Of a stretch of 58,619 nucleotides of DNA, positions 9,619-18,355 are shown piece by piece. Made by a program: the position numbers and the translations under genes. Under the pieces are notes generated by a model. It did not search any database. It was not told the DNA's origin and saw nothing but the letters and a program-made list of their open reading frames with translations. Each line of letters opens with the position of its first letter. The stretch's first letter is position 1. The DNA comes from Selenomonas sp. (GTDB lineage Bacteria; Bacillota_C; Negativicutes; Selenomonadales; Selenomonadaceae): contig NZ_JAILKR010000058.1 of assembly GCF_024693525.1 (NCBI RefSeq), forward strand, positions 1 to 58,619, given 5' to 3'.

Positions 9619-10461
9619 TTAATAATAGAAGTGTTTGCTAAGCCACTGCTCTTTCTGGCGGGCGCTATGAAAGTCCACCCGGGTCATAAGAACTGCAAAC
9701 AAGATATCCATGACATACTTGGCCCCCATGAGGAATACCCGCGGCCCCAGCTCCTCCATGGATTTTACCGTTGCTACCGGGAATACCACATCTGCCACCG
9801 ATGCCAGACTTGAACGCGGGGATGCTGTCACAACGATAATGGGATTGCCACGCAGTTTCAACAGGTGCCCGATATCGAGCAGCATGCGGTTCTCACCGGT
9901 GCGGCTGATAAATACCGCCACGTGTTCCTTCGGCGACCCAGTAGCCTGCAAGTACTGCATGGTCATAGCGGGGTGAACCGTGGAGCATTTATTCGCCATG
10001 ATGAAACTGGAGGCTGCCATATTCGCAATGTCTAGATTGTTGTCCGTGGCATAAAAATCCACATGCTCGGTCTTGTTAAGTAAAGCCAGCGCCCGGACAA
10101 AATCCGACGGCTCCAACATACTGCGGGTGTCCTTCAAAGCGTCGATCTCGATACTGGTTACCTTATCGAGAATAGAATGAACAGAATCGCGGTCCGTCAT
10201 CATGAGTTCCTTGCCATGAGGCCGCTCCACATACTGCATCATTTCCGCCAGGAATTTAACGCGAAATTCCGTATAGCCCCCAAAGCCGAGTTTCTGGCTG
10301 AACCGCACAATAGCCGCCGAGCTGGTAAAGGTTTCCTTCGCCAGCTGCCGCGTCGACATGCCGGGCAGCATACGGAAATTCGCCAGCAGATAATCGGCAA
10401 TCATGGCTTCCGATTCCGAAAAACCTTCTTTATCCTGTAATTGTTTTACTAACCCCGTCAT
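9619..10461 (-). CDS. RpiR/MurR-family transcriptional regulator
   Basis: A 280-residue regulator with an N-terminal winged helix-turn-helix (STRQLAKETFTSSAAIVRFSQKLGF, about 36-60) and a C-terminal SIS sugar-phosphate-binding domain (AVFISRTGENRMLLDIGHLLKLRGNPIIVVT). Such proteins sense phosphosugars. It probably controls the adjacent PTS/glucanase operon and would respond to a sugar phosphate. Its ATG overlaps the dnaX stop (ATGA at 10458-10461), so it is translationally coupled to a replication gene while regulating sugar use. Target and effector are inferred. Confidence 0.9.
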   Translation of the reverse strand: MTGLVKQLQDKEGFSESEAMIADYLLANFRMLPGMSTRQLAKETFTSSAAIVRFSQKLGFGGYTEFRVKFLAEMMQYVERPHGKELMMTDRDSVHSILDKVTSIEIDALKDTRSMLEPSDFVRALALLNKTEHVDFYATDNNLDIANMAASSFIMANKCSTVHPAMTMQYLQATGSPKEHVAVFISRTGENRMLLDIGHLLKLRGNPIIVVTASPRSSLASVADVVFPVATVKSMEELGPRVFLMGAKYVMDILFAVLMTRVDFHSARQKEQWLSKHFYY

Positions 10462-12173
10462 TTTTCTCCCTCGATTTCAACTACATGATCCCCAAAATAA
10501 TTAAAGGCTTTTTCCAGTGGCGCCCGTTCCTCCGGCGGCATCTGATTCAGATTTACTGGAATCGTCTCCGGCTCCTTTATGGCAGGAGCTGCCGGCTGCT
10601 TCTTGGGACGTGGTGGTGGCGCCATGGGGCGGTCCTCACCACTGCAGGAAAGATGAAGATCTCTCCCCGTAATTTCTTGCAACAGTGTCTCAAGCTGCGT
10701 GCGATAGTTGCGCATGGTAAGCGACGCCATCAGACTCCCCTTGAACTGAATAAAGAACTGCCGCTCCGTCATCCCCGCAAAAGTTCCCTGGGAAACGCAG
10801 GCAAATATCGGCATCTTATTCGTGTCTTTCAGCGTCTGAAGCAATGTATTCCAGACTTGTGTATCCTCGGCACTGACCGCTAGCGGTGCCGGAATCGGTG
10901 CTGCTGCCTGTTCCGGCTGAATCCGCCTATTTTCCCCTTTCGTGCGGACAGGAGCCGAAGGAGCAGCCGGCACGGCCTTCGCCCCAGCTGCCAAGGCCGC
11001 ACTGACCTGAGCAAGTTTCGCCTCAAGCTGGGCAATCCGTTCGGCATCAGCGCCTGCCGCAGCGGAAACGCCTTTTTCGGTCACAGTTTGCTCTTCACGG
11101 CAAAATGACAACAGTGCCACCTCCACCGTAATGCGCGGCTGTGGCGACCATTTCATTTCGTTCATCGCTTCGTGAAGCCGCCGTATCATCTGCATGACCT
11201 GCTCCGCCGGGAAAAGCCCCGCCTGCTCCTTTAGGACTTCCTCCTGCTCTGCATAGAGGTCCATATTGGCCACAGTCCCTACCGCCTGATAAATCATCAG
11301 ACTTCGCAAATGCAGGGAAAGCTCCGCTACAATCTGTTTGAGATCCTTGCCATCCCGCAAGAGTTCGGCAATAATCTCCAAAACTTCCTGGGCCTTGTGT
11401 GCCGCCAAAGCCTTCGTCATCCGATAAATCCAGTCATGCCCCACCAAACCTAATATCTGACGCACCCGCTCGGCAGTGATCGTCCCTTCCGAAAGGGCCG
11501 AACATTGGTCAAGAATCGACAGGGCATCGCGCAATCCGCCGTCGGCCTGGACGGCAATCATCGTCAACGCCTCATCTTCGGCATCAAGCTTCATCTCATC
11601 CGCCACATAGCGAAGGCGGGCCTGAATCTCCTCTACGGTGATGCGCTTGAAATCATACCGCTGACAGCGGGACTGTATCGTAGCCGGAACTTTATGAGCT
11701 TCTGTCGTCGCCAGGATAAACACCACATGGGAAGGCGGCTCCTCCAACGTCTTTAACAGCGCATTGAAGGCCTCCGTGGTCAGCATATGAACCTCGTCGA
11801 TGATGTAAATCTTATATCGCCCATCCACCGGTGCAAACTTTACCGTCTCCCGCAAATCGCGGATTTCATCAATTCCTCGGTTGGATGCCGCATCGATTTC
11901 GAACACATCCATGGAGGATCCATCACTTATCTTGCGGCACTGCGCACATTCCCCACAGGGGTCCGGCGTCGGCCCCTGCTCGCAGTTCAATGCCTTGGCC
12001 AGGATCTTGGCTGTACTGGTCTTACCAGTACCACGCGGACCGGAAAACAAATACGCATGTCCAATCTTTCCCGATGTGATGGCATTGGACAAGGTGCGGC
12101 TGATATGCTCCTGACCGACCAGATCTTTGAAACTTCCTGGACGCCATTTCCGATATAATGCAATATAAGCCAT
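10458..12173 (-). CDS. dnaX: DNA polymerase III tau/gamma subunit
   Basis: A 571-residue clamp-loader ATPase. It begins ALYRKWRPGSFKDLVGQEHI and has Walker A GPRGTGKTS (about 45-53), a zinc motif (C-x8-C-x2-C-x2-C in CEQGPTPDPCGECAQC), Walker B IIDEVHML and sensor motif SRCQRYDF. The C-terminal third, after about residue 370, is Ala/Pro-rich and matches the tau interaction region. No slippery A-run for gamma formation was looked for in detail. It follows the tRNA-Ser and SRP RNA genes, as in Bacillus. The next gene is a sugar regulator instead of ybaB. Confidence 0.97.
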   Translation of the reverse strand: MAYIALYRKWRPGSFKDLVGQEHISRTLSNAITSGKIGHAYLFSGPRGTGKTSTAKILAKALNCEQGPTPDPCGECAQCRKISDGSSMDVFEIDAASNRGIDEIRDLRETVKFAPVDGRYKIYIIDEVHMLTTEAFNALLKTLEEPPSHVVFILATTEAHKVPATIQSRCQRYDFKRITVEEIQARLRYVADEMKLDAEDEALTMIAVQADGGLRDALSILDQCSALSEGTITAERVRQILGLVGHDWIYRMTKALAAHKAQEVLEIIAELLRDGKDLKQIVAELSLHLRSLMIYQAVGTVANMDLYAEQEEVLKEQAGLFPAEQVMQMIRRLHEAMNEMKWSPQPRITVEVALLSFCREEQTVTEKGVSAAAGADAERIAQLEAKLAQVSAALAAGAKAVPAAPSAPVRTKGENRRIQPEQAAAPIPAPLAVSAEDTQVWNTLLQTLKDTNKMPIFACVSQGTFAGMTERQFFIQFKGSLMASLTMRNYRTQLETLLQEITGRDLHLSCSGEDRPMAPPPRPKKQPAAPAIKEPETIPVNLNQMPPEERAPLEKAFNYFGDHVVEIEGEK

Positions 12174-12203
12174 GAATTGTCTTCCCCCCGATTATCCGCG
12201 ATA

Positions 12204-12232
12204 CAAAAAAAGGATAGCTGTTGCAGCTATCC
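12204..12232 (-). terminator. Terminator of SRP RNA
   Basis: On the minus strand GGATAGCTG / CAGCTATCC, 3-base loop, followed by seven or more T. It lies 15 bp past the SRP RNA closing stem and about 30 bp before dnaX, so dnaX needs another promoter or read-through. Confidence 0.9.
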
Positions 12233-12246
12233 CTGTTCTTTTTCAC

Positions 12247-12369
12247 GTCGGACCACAGTCCCCAGGCACCCTCACGGCACATGGAGCGACCCTCTTATCG
12301 CTGCTTCCTTCCGGACCTGACGAGGTTCGCGGGACTCCATTGCGTAAGACCAAAGCACTATGGCCCGAC
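12247..12369 (-). ncRNA. ffs: Small bacterial signal recognition particle RNA (4.5S type)
   Basis: The minus strand has the invariant SRP domain IV core GTCAGGTCCGGAAGGAAGCA followed by GCGATAAG. The ends pair through a 13-bp helix (12357-12369 with 12247-12259, including two G-U pairs), giving a transcript of about 123 nt with no Alu-domain extension. The RNA binds Ffh to target membrane proteins. It lies between tRNA-Ser and dnaX as in Bacillus. Confidence 0.95.
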
Positions 12370-12422
12370 CTGAAAAAGAATTCTGCCTCTTCTGCAATCC
12401 ATCCTAAAAAAGAATATAAAAA

Positions 12423-12514
12423 TGGCGGAGAGTGAGAGATTCGAACTCTCGATACAGCGTTCACCGTATACACGCTTTCCAGGCGTGCTCCTTCAACCAC
12501 TCGGACAACTCTCC
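12423..12514 (-). tRNA. tRNA-Ser (GGA)
   Basis: A 92-nt class II tRNA on the minus strand. It has a GGAGAGT/ACTCTCC acceptor stem, the anticodon loop CTGGAAA giving anticodon GGA, a long variable arm, the TTCGAAT T-loop and an encoded CCA end. It reads UCC/UCU serine codons. It is preceded by a strong promoter at 12578-12606. Confidence 0.96.
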
Positions 12515-12548
12515 ACAATGCTCTACCAAAAGAAGCTATTTATTTTTC

Positions 12549-12606
12549 GTTGTTGATGTCTCTCAACAACAGAACCTATTATACGAGGTATTGAAGCAGA
12601 TGTCAA
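12549..12606 (-). promoter_or_regulatory. tRNA-Ser promoter and leader hairpin
   Basis: On the minus strand TTGACA (12601-12606), 17-bp spacer, TATAAT (12578-12583): a full consensus promoter. Right after the expected start, GTTGTTGA pairs with TCAACAAC (12549-12570). The bases upstream, an A-tract then GTGTTGACA, match rrn promoter P1. Confidence 0.9.
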
Positions 12607-12638
12607 CACTTTTTTTATTTTTTTATAAACCAAAGAAA

Positions 12639-12664
12639 ATAGGAGCAGCTGCCCTGCTCCTATT
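12639..12664 (-). terminator. Terminator after cheX
   Basis: AATAGGAGCAG / CTGCTCCTATT stem with a 4-base loop, directly after the cheX stop on the minus strand; only a short T run follows. Confidence 0.7.
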
Positions 12665-12667
12665 GTA

Positions 12668-13309
12668 TCAAAAAAACTCATCGACAGCCAGTATGATTTG
12701 AAAAGAGCCAAAAGCAGTATACACCCGCAAGCGCAATTGACGGCTTCCTTGGGGTACGATGTTCTTCTTCCAGCGAGGTGGATCTAAATCCCCCTCCAAG
12801 TCCCTTCTGGCCATCTCAATGCTGAACAGACCGAGAACCACGTTGAGAAACTCTTCGCAGCAATCAATAGCCAATTCGTCCACCTGGTCAATTTCCTCAC
12901 CACTATAACGGCGGGCCATTTCCAAAAATACCGGCTCCGAGGCGATGACGCCACCGACAAAATTGATGTCGCCACTCACGCGAATCGAAACAGCATAGGA
13001 TGGCGACGATTCCTCCGTTACAACCGGCTCCTGCGCCACAACGCTGAGCGTGTGGGTTAATTCTTCCATCTTCTCAATGAACAGCTCCACGTACTTGGTG
13101 TAGATGTTTAGCTCATCATCATAGCCATCGGCAGCCGCCACTTTTACCGCCGTACGGATTGGACGGGCATCTACCTGGGTTACCTCAGGCATCCGATGCA
13201 TGATTACCCCTTCGTCCGCTTCCCCCTGCTGCAGCAGGGATTGAATTTCTTCTGGACCATAGTGCTTTTCATTGAACAAACATTGTGCAATGCTAAACTT
13301 ACTTTTCAT
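12668..13309 (-). CDS. CheX-like chemotaxis phosphatase domain protein
   Basis: A 213-residue protein. About 70 N-terminal residues are not recognised. The rest resembles CheX/CheC-type phosphatases: SYAVSIRVSGDINFVGGVIAS, then ELAIDCCEEFLNVVLGLFSIEM with the E-x2-N arrangement that CheX uses on CheY-P. It overlaps the 3' end of a CheY-like gene by 11 bp, so the pair probably form a phosphorylation module. No kinase or receptor gene is nearby. Function is inferred from motif and neighbour. Confidence 0.75.
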   Translation of the reverse strand: MKSKFSIAQCLFNEKHYGPEEIQSLLQQGEADEGVIMHRMPEVTQVDARPIRTAVKVAAADGYDDELNIYTKYVELFIEKMEELTHTLSVVAQEPVVTEESSPSYAVSIRVSGDINFVGGVIASEPVFLEMARRYSGEEIDQVDELAIDCCEEFLNVVLGLFSIEMARRDLEGDLDPPRWKKNIVPQGSRQLRLRVYTAFGSFQIILAVDEFF

Positions 13310-13685
13310 CGCCAGCGACCTTCTTTCGGACCGACTCGATGGTCTTCTTAATCTGGTCGCTGGAGTATGGCTTCTGAATAAAGTCCATGGCTCCCATCTT
13401 CAGGGTAGTCATAAGCTTCTGGGGCGTTCCCGCCGAAGACAGCATAACCACCGGCAAATCCGGATTGACTTCCTTGATGACCTGCAAGGCTTCTATCCCA
13501 CCTACTTCCGGCATAACGATATCGAGGAAGATGCAGTCAATCGATTCTTGAAGATTCAGCATGACGGCATCTTTGCCATTTTCTGCCTCCAACACCTCGC
13601 AGTCCAGAGCCTCCAGCTCCTGACGAAGTTTTTTCCGCAACAGTTTTGAATCATCGGTAATGAGAACCTTGAGTTTTCTATCCAA
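13299..13685 (-). CDS. CheY-like single-domain response regulator
   Basis: A 128-residue receiver domain with the acidic pair D11/D12, phospho-acceptor D55 (IFLDIVMP), S83/S84 and K105 (QKPYS). It has no output domain. It would pass a signal by protein contact and probably be dephosphorylated by the CheX-like product of the overlapping downstream gene. The start is TTG at 13685, supported by AGGGGG 8 bases upstream. Confidence 0.92.
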   Translation of the reverse strand: MDRKLKVLITDDSKLLRKKLRQELEALDCEVLEAENGKDAVMLNLQESIDCIFLDIVMPEVGGIEALQVIKEVNPDLPVVMLSSAGTPQKLMTTLKMGAMDFIQKPYSSDQIKKTIESVRKKVAGDEK

Positions 13686-13813
13686 TGTTGTCGCCCCCTA
13701 ATATATCTCTATTGCTTATTGTTTTATCGATTATCCCATTCATCCGAATATTGGATATTCTATCTATTCGTCAAAGCCGTTTTATTTTCCTCCTCCCCCC
13801 TATCCCACCATAG

Positions 13814-13855
13814 AAAAAAGCTCCGGCAACCCAAAATTTGAGTTGCCGAAGCTTT
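13814..13855 (-). terminator. Terminator after nupC
   Basis: On the minus strand AAAGCTTCGGCAAC / GTTGCCGGAGCTTT with an 11-base loop and a T run, 36 bp past the nupC stop. Confidence 0.85.
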
Positions 13856-13890
13856 CGCCTAACAAAGGATTCTTGTCCAGTCCCTTCGAC

Positions 13891-15090
13891 TTACCAGACG
13901 AACAGACCAGCAATGCCGGCCGACAGCAGCGAAACCAGAATACCCGAAAGTAGCATGTAGCCGACATTGCGGGAAATCAGTTCGTTCTTGTCATCATCGA
14001 CAATGCCCTTAAAGCAGCCGATAATCATACCCAGCGTGGAGAAGTTTGCAAAGGACGTAACGAATACCGTCAAAACGCCCTGCATATGACGGCTGAACTG
14101 TCCAAGGATATCCTGAACACTCAGCATGACAACGAACTCGTTCGTGACAAGTTTCGTTCCCATGTACTGTGCCAACTGGAAGGCCTCAGCAGAATCAAGT
14201 CCCAGGAGCCAAGCAAACGGGAACATGATGCAGCCCAGGATGTTCTCCAGCGTAATTGCCGGATGAATGAGAACCAGCAGCATATCAATGAGTTTTGCCA
14301 AAGCGACAAAGGCGATGACGTTAGCGCAGATAATCAGAATCAGGCGGCCAGCACCCAGGATAGAATTGCCGAGGAAGGAGAAGAACGGCTCACGCTCTTT
14401 GCCACCTTCCGTAACCGTTGCCACCGTATCTTCTTCCTCGGAGATCTTAACCGGATGCAACAGGTTCGTAACGATGAGTGCATTGATAACATTCAAAGGA
14501 ATAGCCGTGATGATGAATTCGCCCGGCATCATCTGCGTATAGATGCCGACCATAGCAGCCGTGATGCAGCTCATGGACATCATAGCAAGGGTCAGGCAGC
14601 GGTCTGCCTTCATGCGTTTGAGCTGGAGACTAGAAACAGCCAGTGCCTCCGTATTGCCCAAAAACATCATCTCAATGGCAAAGAAGGACTCAAATTTCGG
14701 CTCACGGGTGATGAAGGCCAGGCCTTTACCCACCCATTTGATGATGAACGGCAGGACACCGATGTAGGTAAGGATATCGAACATCGGAACGACCAGCAGG
14801 ATTGGCAACAGTGCTGCGGTAAAGAAGTTCATCTGCGGAACGTGTACCCAGTCCGGGAATGCGAAGGCAATACCTTCATAAGCAACACTGATAAGCCAGC
14901 TGAACCCAGCAGCAGCTGCCACGATAATCTCACGGCCAATCGAGAAGGACGTGAGGAACCAAGCCATAAACAGGTTGAGCAGCAGCAGAGCTCCTACGCT
15001 ACGCCACTGAATTTCCTTGCGTTTTTTGGACAAGAGAACACCAATTGCCAAAAATACCAAAACGCCTAGAACATTGATAATAAAGTACAT
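13891..15090 (-). CDS. nupC: Concentrative nucleoside transporter NupC
   Basis: A 399-residue membrane protein of the CNT family with about nine to ten hydrophobic segments and typical blocks LLVVPMFDILTYIGVLPFIIKWVG, EMMFLGNTEALAV and VTSFANFSTLGMIIGC. It imports nucleosides with a cation. ATG 15090 was chosen because AAAGGAGAG lies just upstream. It is the last gene of the deoB-pdp-cdd-nupC set and has its own promoter with a GGACA-N2-TGTCC site at the expected transcription start. Confidence 0.94.
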   Translation of the reverse strand: MYFIINVLGVLVFLAIGVLLSKKRKEIQWRSVGALLLLNLFMAWFLTSFSIGREIIVAAAAGFSWLISVAYEGIAFAFPDWVHVPQMNFFTAALLPILLVVPMFDILTYIGVLPFIIKWVGKGLAFITREPKFESFFAIEMMFLGNTEALAVSSLQLKRMKADRCLTLAMMSMSCITAAMVGIYTQMMPGEFIITAIPLNVINALIVTNLLHPVKISEEEDTVATVTEGGKEREPFFSFLGNSILGAGRLILIICANVIAFVALAKLIDMLLVLIHPAITLENILGCIMFPFAWLLGLDSAEAFQLAQYMGTKLVTNEFVVMLSVQDILGQFSRHMQGVLTVFVTSFANFSTLGMIIGCFKGIVDDDKNELISRNVGYMLLSGILVSLLSAGIAGLFVW

Positions 15091-15123
15091 GATTTTCTCT
15101 CCTTTGTACTCTGTGAGAATTAA

Positions 15124-15166
15124 GGACACATGTCCCATTCTCTCACAAAATACATATTATTGTCAA
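15124..15166 (-). promoter_or_regulatory. nupC promoter with operator
   Basis: On the minus strand TTGACA (15161-15166), 18 bp, GAGAAT (15137-15142). The palindrome GGACA-CA-TGTCC (15124-15135) sits at the expected start site and is flanked by a longer inverted repeat TGTGAGA / TCTCACA. The same core occurs twice upstream of deoB, so this looks like a repressor site of the nucleoside regulon. Confidence 0.7.
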
Positions 15167-15179
15167 CATTTACTGAGTC

Positions 15180-15569
15180 TTAAAGGTCTTTATCCGTAAA
15201 GGCAAATGGCAGAATCTCCTCCAGTGTAGCAACTTTCACGTCGCCTTTGAGGTTTGCCATGATAATCTTGTTGATATGGAATTCCCCCATAACCTGACGG
15301 CAGGCACCACAGGGAGAGCAGGGGCCCTCCGTATCTGCAATCAGAGCGATGGCCTCAAACTCCTTCTCCCCCTCCGATACGGCTTTGAAAATAGCCGTAC
15401 GCTCGGCGCAATTCGTTACCGGGTAGCTGGAGTTTTCAATATTGCAGCCACCATATACATTTCCCTTTTTCGTCAGCACTGCTGCGCCGACTTTGAACTT
15501 CGAATAGGGGCTGTAAGAAAACTCGCGATATTTCTTAGCCACTTCAATAAGTTCTTTATCCTCCATCAT
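15180..15569 (-). CDS. cdd: Cytidine deaminase
   Basis: A 129-residue tetrameric-type cytidine deaminase. The zinc and catalytic motifs are CAERTAIFKAV (His replaced by Cys as in the Bacillus type, with catalytic Glu) and PCSPCGACRQVMGEF. Substrate residues N and E of GGCNIENSSYP are present. It converts (deoxy)cytidine to (deoxy)uridine for the phosphorylase encoded just upstream. ATG 15569 was chosen for the GGGGAGGG ribosome-binding site. Confidence 0.96.
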   Translation of the reverse strand: MMEDKELIEVAKKYREFSYSPYSKFKVGAAVLTKKGNVYGGCNIENSSYPVTNCAERTAIFKAVSEGEKEFEAIALIADTEGPCSPCGACRQVMGEFHINKIIMANLKGDVKVATLEEILPFAFTDKDL

Positions 15570-15590
15570 ATAGCCCTCCCCTTGCTTCAA

Positions 15591-16913
15591 TTAATATTTC
15601 TCAACTTTGTCTTTTTCCACGCGAGCGTAAACCAGCGGTTCTTTTTCCGGCTGTTTGTCGCCAATGGTGATAGCTTCGCGATACATACGCTCTGCATTCT
15701 TGAGGGATTCTTCCTTAGAGGTATAGAGGGTAACCAGGCTGTCGCCCTTCTTGACCGCATCACCGAATTTCTTGTGCAGGACAAGGCCAGCGGAGAAGTC
15801 GATATCGCTCTCTTTCGTCTCACGGCCAGCGCCCAGAACAACTGACGTTTCACCGATTTCCTCCGCATTCATCTTCGTGATGAAACCATCGCGATCAGCG
15901 AGGACGTCGAGTTTGAACGGAGCCTGTGCAAACTTCGTATAATCACGGAGTACTGCATCATCGCCCCCCTGTGCCTTGACCATTGTGCAGAAGGTCTCGA
16001 AGGCCGAACCATCTTCGATGGATTTTTCTGCCATGGCGCGGCATTCTTCCGGCGTTCCTTTGCCGACGAGATAGAGCATGTTCGAAGCCAGCTGCAGGGA
16101 AACCTCCGTGAGGTCTTCTGGGCCATGGCCTTTAAGAACATCCATGGATTCCATTACTTCCAGGCTGTTGCCAATACCGAAGCCCAGCGGCGTATCCATA
16201 TCCGTAATCAGGGCTACCGTACGGCGGCCTGCCCCCTCACCGATGGCAACCATGGTCTGCGCCAGTTTGATGGAATCATCCAGGGTCTTCATGAAGGCAC
16301 CGCTGCCCGTTTTAACATCCAGCAGGATGCAGTCGCTGCCAGCTGCCAGCTTTTTACTCATGATGGAGGATGCAATCAGCGGAATGCTGTCGACTGTAGC
16401 CGTTACATCACGCAGGGCATAGAGCTTTTTATCTGCCGGAGCCAGGTTTCCGGACTGACCGATAACGCTGACGCCACACTTGTTGACCGTATCGAAGAAC
16501 TCTTTGCGGTCTAGAACCGTGCGATATCCCGGGATTGCCTCCAGTTTATCCACCGTGCCGCCCGTATGTCCCAAGCCGCGGCCGGACATCTTGGCCACCT
16601 TACCGCCACAGGCTGCCACAATAGGAGCCACGATGAGCGTCGTTTTGTCGCCGACACCGCCCGTAGAATGCTTATCGACTTTCTTGCCTTCGATAGCCGA
16701 AAGGTCAATCATATCGCCGGATTTTGCCATGACTTTTGTCAGTTCCGTAATTTCATGGTCATTCATGCCATTGAACCAGATGGCCATCGTCATCGCCGAC
16801 ATCTGATAATCCGGAATATCACCGTTAACATAACCGGTAATCATGAACTGGATTTCCTCATCCGTCAAAACTTCGCCATGTTTTTTCTTGGTGATAAGGT
16901 CGTACATTCTCAT
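15591..16913 (-). CDS. pdp: Pyrimidine-nucleoside phosphorylase
   Basis: A 440-residue enzyme of the thymidine/pyrimidine-nucleoside phosphorylase family. It shows KVDKHSTGGVGDKTTLIVAPIVAACGGKVAKMSGRGLGHTGGTVDKLE in overlapping blocks, of which the KHSTGGVGD phosphate loop and SGRGLGHTGGT are the family signature. It splits uridine or thymidine into base and (deoxy)ribose 1-phosphate, which DeoB next door isomerises. It lies 57 bp from deoB and 21 bp from cdd in one operon. Confidence 0.96.
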   Translation of the reverse strand: MRMYDLITKKKHGEVLTDEEIQFMITGYVNGDIPDYQMSAMTMAIWFNGMNDHEITELTKVMAKSGDMIDLSAIEGKKVDKHSTGGVGDKTTLIVAPIVAACGGKVAKMSGRGLGHTGGTVDKLEAIPGYRTVLDRKEFFDTVNKCGVSVIGQSGNLAPADKKLYALRDVTATVDSIPLIASSIMSKKLAAGSDCILLDVKTGSGAFMKTLDDSIKLAQTMVAIGEGAGRRTVALITDMDTPLGFGIGNSLEVMESMDVLKGHGPEDLTEVSLQLASNMLYLVGKGTPEECRAMAEKSIEDGSAFETFCTMVKAQGGDDAVLRDYTKFAQAPFKLDVLADRDGFITKMNAEEIGETSVVLGAGRETKESDIDFSAGLVLHKKFGDAVKKGDSLVTLYTSKEESLKNAERMYREAITIGDKQPEKEPLVYARVEKDKVEKY

Positions 16914-16969
16914 TGCTGAATCTCTCCTTTATATATAGGGGAGTCTCACTCCCCCACTTTATTGATACC

Positions 16970-18151
16970 TTAGTCTTTTACGATACGCGGCAGCAGGCTC
17001 TCACCCTTGGTTTTGAGGTCGCAGTCAAACATATCCGAAATCGTTGCGCCAATCATGGCAAAGGTCGGATAAGTTCCGAGGTTGACCCCCTCTTTAATCT
17101 GTTTGCCGTAAATCAGCAGCGGCACATACTCGCGGGTATGATCCGTTCCCGGTGCCCCTGGGTCACAGCCATGGTCTGCGGTAATCATCAGCACGTCATC
17201 GTCCTTCATCTTGGACATGAACTCGCCCAGCTGACGGTCAAACACCGTTGCTGCTTCCGCATAGCCATCGATATTGCGGCGATGACCATACTGCATATCA
17301 AAATCGACGAGATTTACAAAGCAAAGGCCCGTGAAATCCTCATCCATAACTTTCAGCGTCTTTTCCATGCCGTCAACATTGTCTTTGTTAATGCCCAGGC
17401 TGCGGCTGATGCTGCGGCCTGCAAAGATATCGGAAATCTTGCCAACGCCGATGGTATCGAGCCCCTTGCGCTGCAACGCATCCATCATCGTATCGCCCGT
17501 CGGGTCCAAAGAGAAGTCATGACGACGGGAAGTGCGCGTATAATCCGGATAACTTCCCACATAAGGACGAGCAATGACACGGCCTACACCATGTTCCCCC
17601 TGCAACATCTCACGAGCCGTCTTGCAGTATCCATAGAGCTCTTCCACCGGCACATCGGCTTCGTTGGCAGCAATCTGGAAAACGCTGTCCGCCGACGTAT
17701 AAACAATCAAGCCGCCCGTTGCTTCCTGCTCACGGCCGTAATCATTGATGACCGCCGTACCGGAATAGGGTTTGTTGCAGAGGATTTTTTTGCCGAAAGC
17801 CTTCTCGAGTTTTGCAATCAAATCTGCAGGGAAGCCATCCGGATAGGTCGGCAGCGGACGCTCCGATACAATACCAGAAATTTCCCAATGACCAATGGTG
17901 GTATCCTTGCCCCGGGAAAGTTCACGCAGGCGGGCGAAACTGCCAATTGGCTTTGCCTCCGGTGTACCGCAATCCACGCCATCAATATTGAAAAGACCTA
18001 ACTTTTTCATATTCGGCGTGTCATACTTCGGCGAAGCGACAATGGACTTCAACGTATTGCACACATCATCACCGAATTCCGGAGCATCCGGCTCACGGCC
18101 AATACCATAGCTGTCCAGCACAATAATAAAGGCACGTTTAAATTTACTCAT
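16970..18151 (-). CDS. deoB: Phosphopentomutase
   Basis: A 393-residue enzyme of the alkaline-phosphatase-like superfamily. It has the N-terminal metal motif IIVLDSYGIG and the C-terminal metal cluster MITADHGCDPGAPGTDHTREYVPLL. DTTIGHWEI carries the phosphorylated Thr region. It interconverts (deoxy)ribose 1- and 5-phosphate. ATG 18151 was chosen because GGGAGG lies 7 bases upstream. It is the first gene of the nucleoside salvage operon. Confidence 0.96.
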   Translation of the reverse strand: MSKFKRAFIIVLDSYGIGREPDAPEFGDDVCNTLKSIVASPKYDTPNMKKLGLFNIDGVDCGTPEAKPIGSFARLRELSRGKDTTIGHWEISGIVSERPLPTYPDGFPADLIAKLEKAFGKKILCNKPYSGTAVINDYGREQEATGGLIVYTSADSVFQIAANEADVPVEELYGYCKTAREMLQGEHGVGRVIARPYVGSYPDYTRTSRRHDFSLDPTGDTMMDALQRKGLDTIGVGKISDIFAGRSISRSLGINKDNVDGMEKTLKVMDEDFTGLCFVNLVDFDMQYGHRRNIDGYAEAATVFDRQLGEFMSKMKDDDVLMITADHGCDPGAPGTDHTREYVPLLIYGKQIKEGVNLGTYPTFAMIGATISDMFDCDLKTKGESLLPRIVKD

Positions 18152-18237
18152 AAAAAGACCTCCCATACCAAAAACAGTTCGTTATGTTTATAATTGTCTG
18201 ACGATTACTGTTCTTAATCTTATCTTAGGTTGTTATT

Positions 18238-18320
18238 ATTGTATCCCTTTCCGACTTACAATAAAAGGACACATGTCTTGAAACAATGCGGATTTCCTCT
18301 TGTTTCTTAAACATGTGTCC
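18238..18320 (-). promoter_or_regulatory. deoB operon control region with two operators
   Basis: Two copies of the nucleoside-regulon core lie 44 bp apart in opposite orientation: GGACACATGTCT (18267-18278) and the complement of GGACACATGTTT (18309-18320). A TACAAT (18238-18243 on the minus strand) may be the -10. The -35 is not clear. The region ends about 90 bp before the deoB start. Confidence 0.6.
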
Positions 18321-18355
18321 TGTTTGCCTCATTCTTATATGCAGGTTCTATCTTG

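Noticed and set aside
12243..12518. A 91-codon minus-strand frame
   Set aside because: It spans the SRP RNA and tRNA-Ser genes, so the sequence is RNA-coding, not protein-coding.
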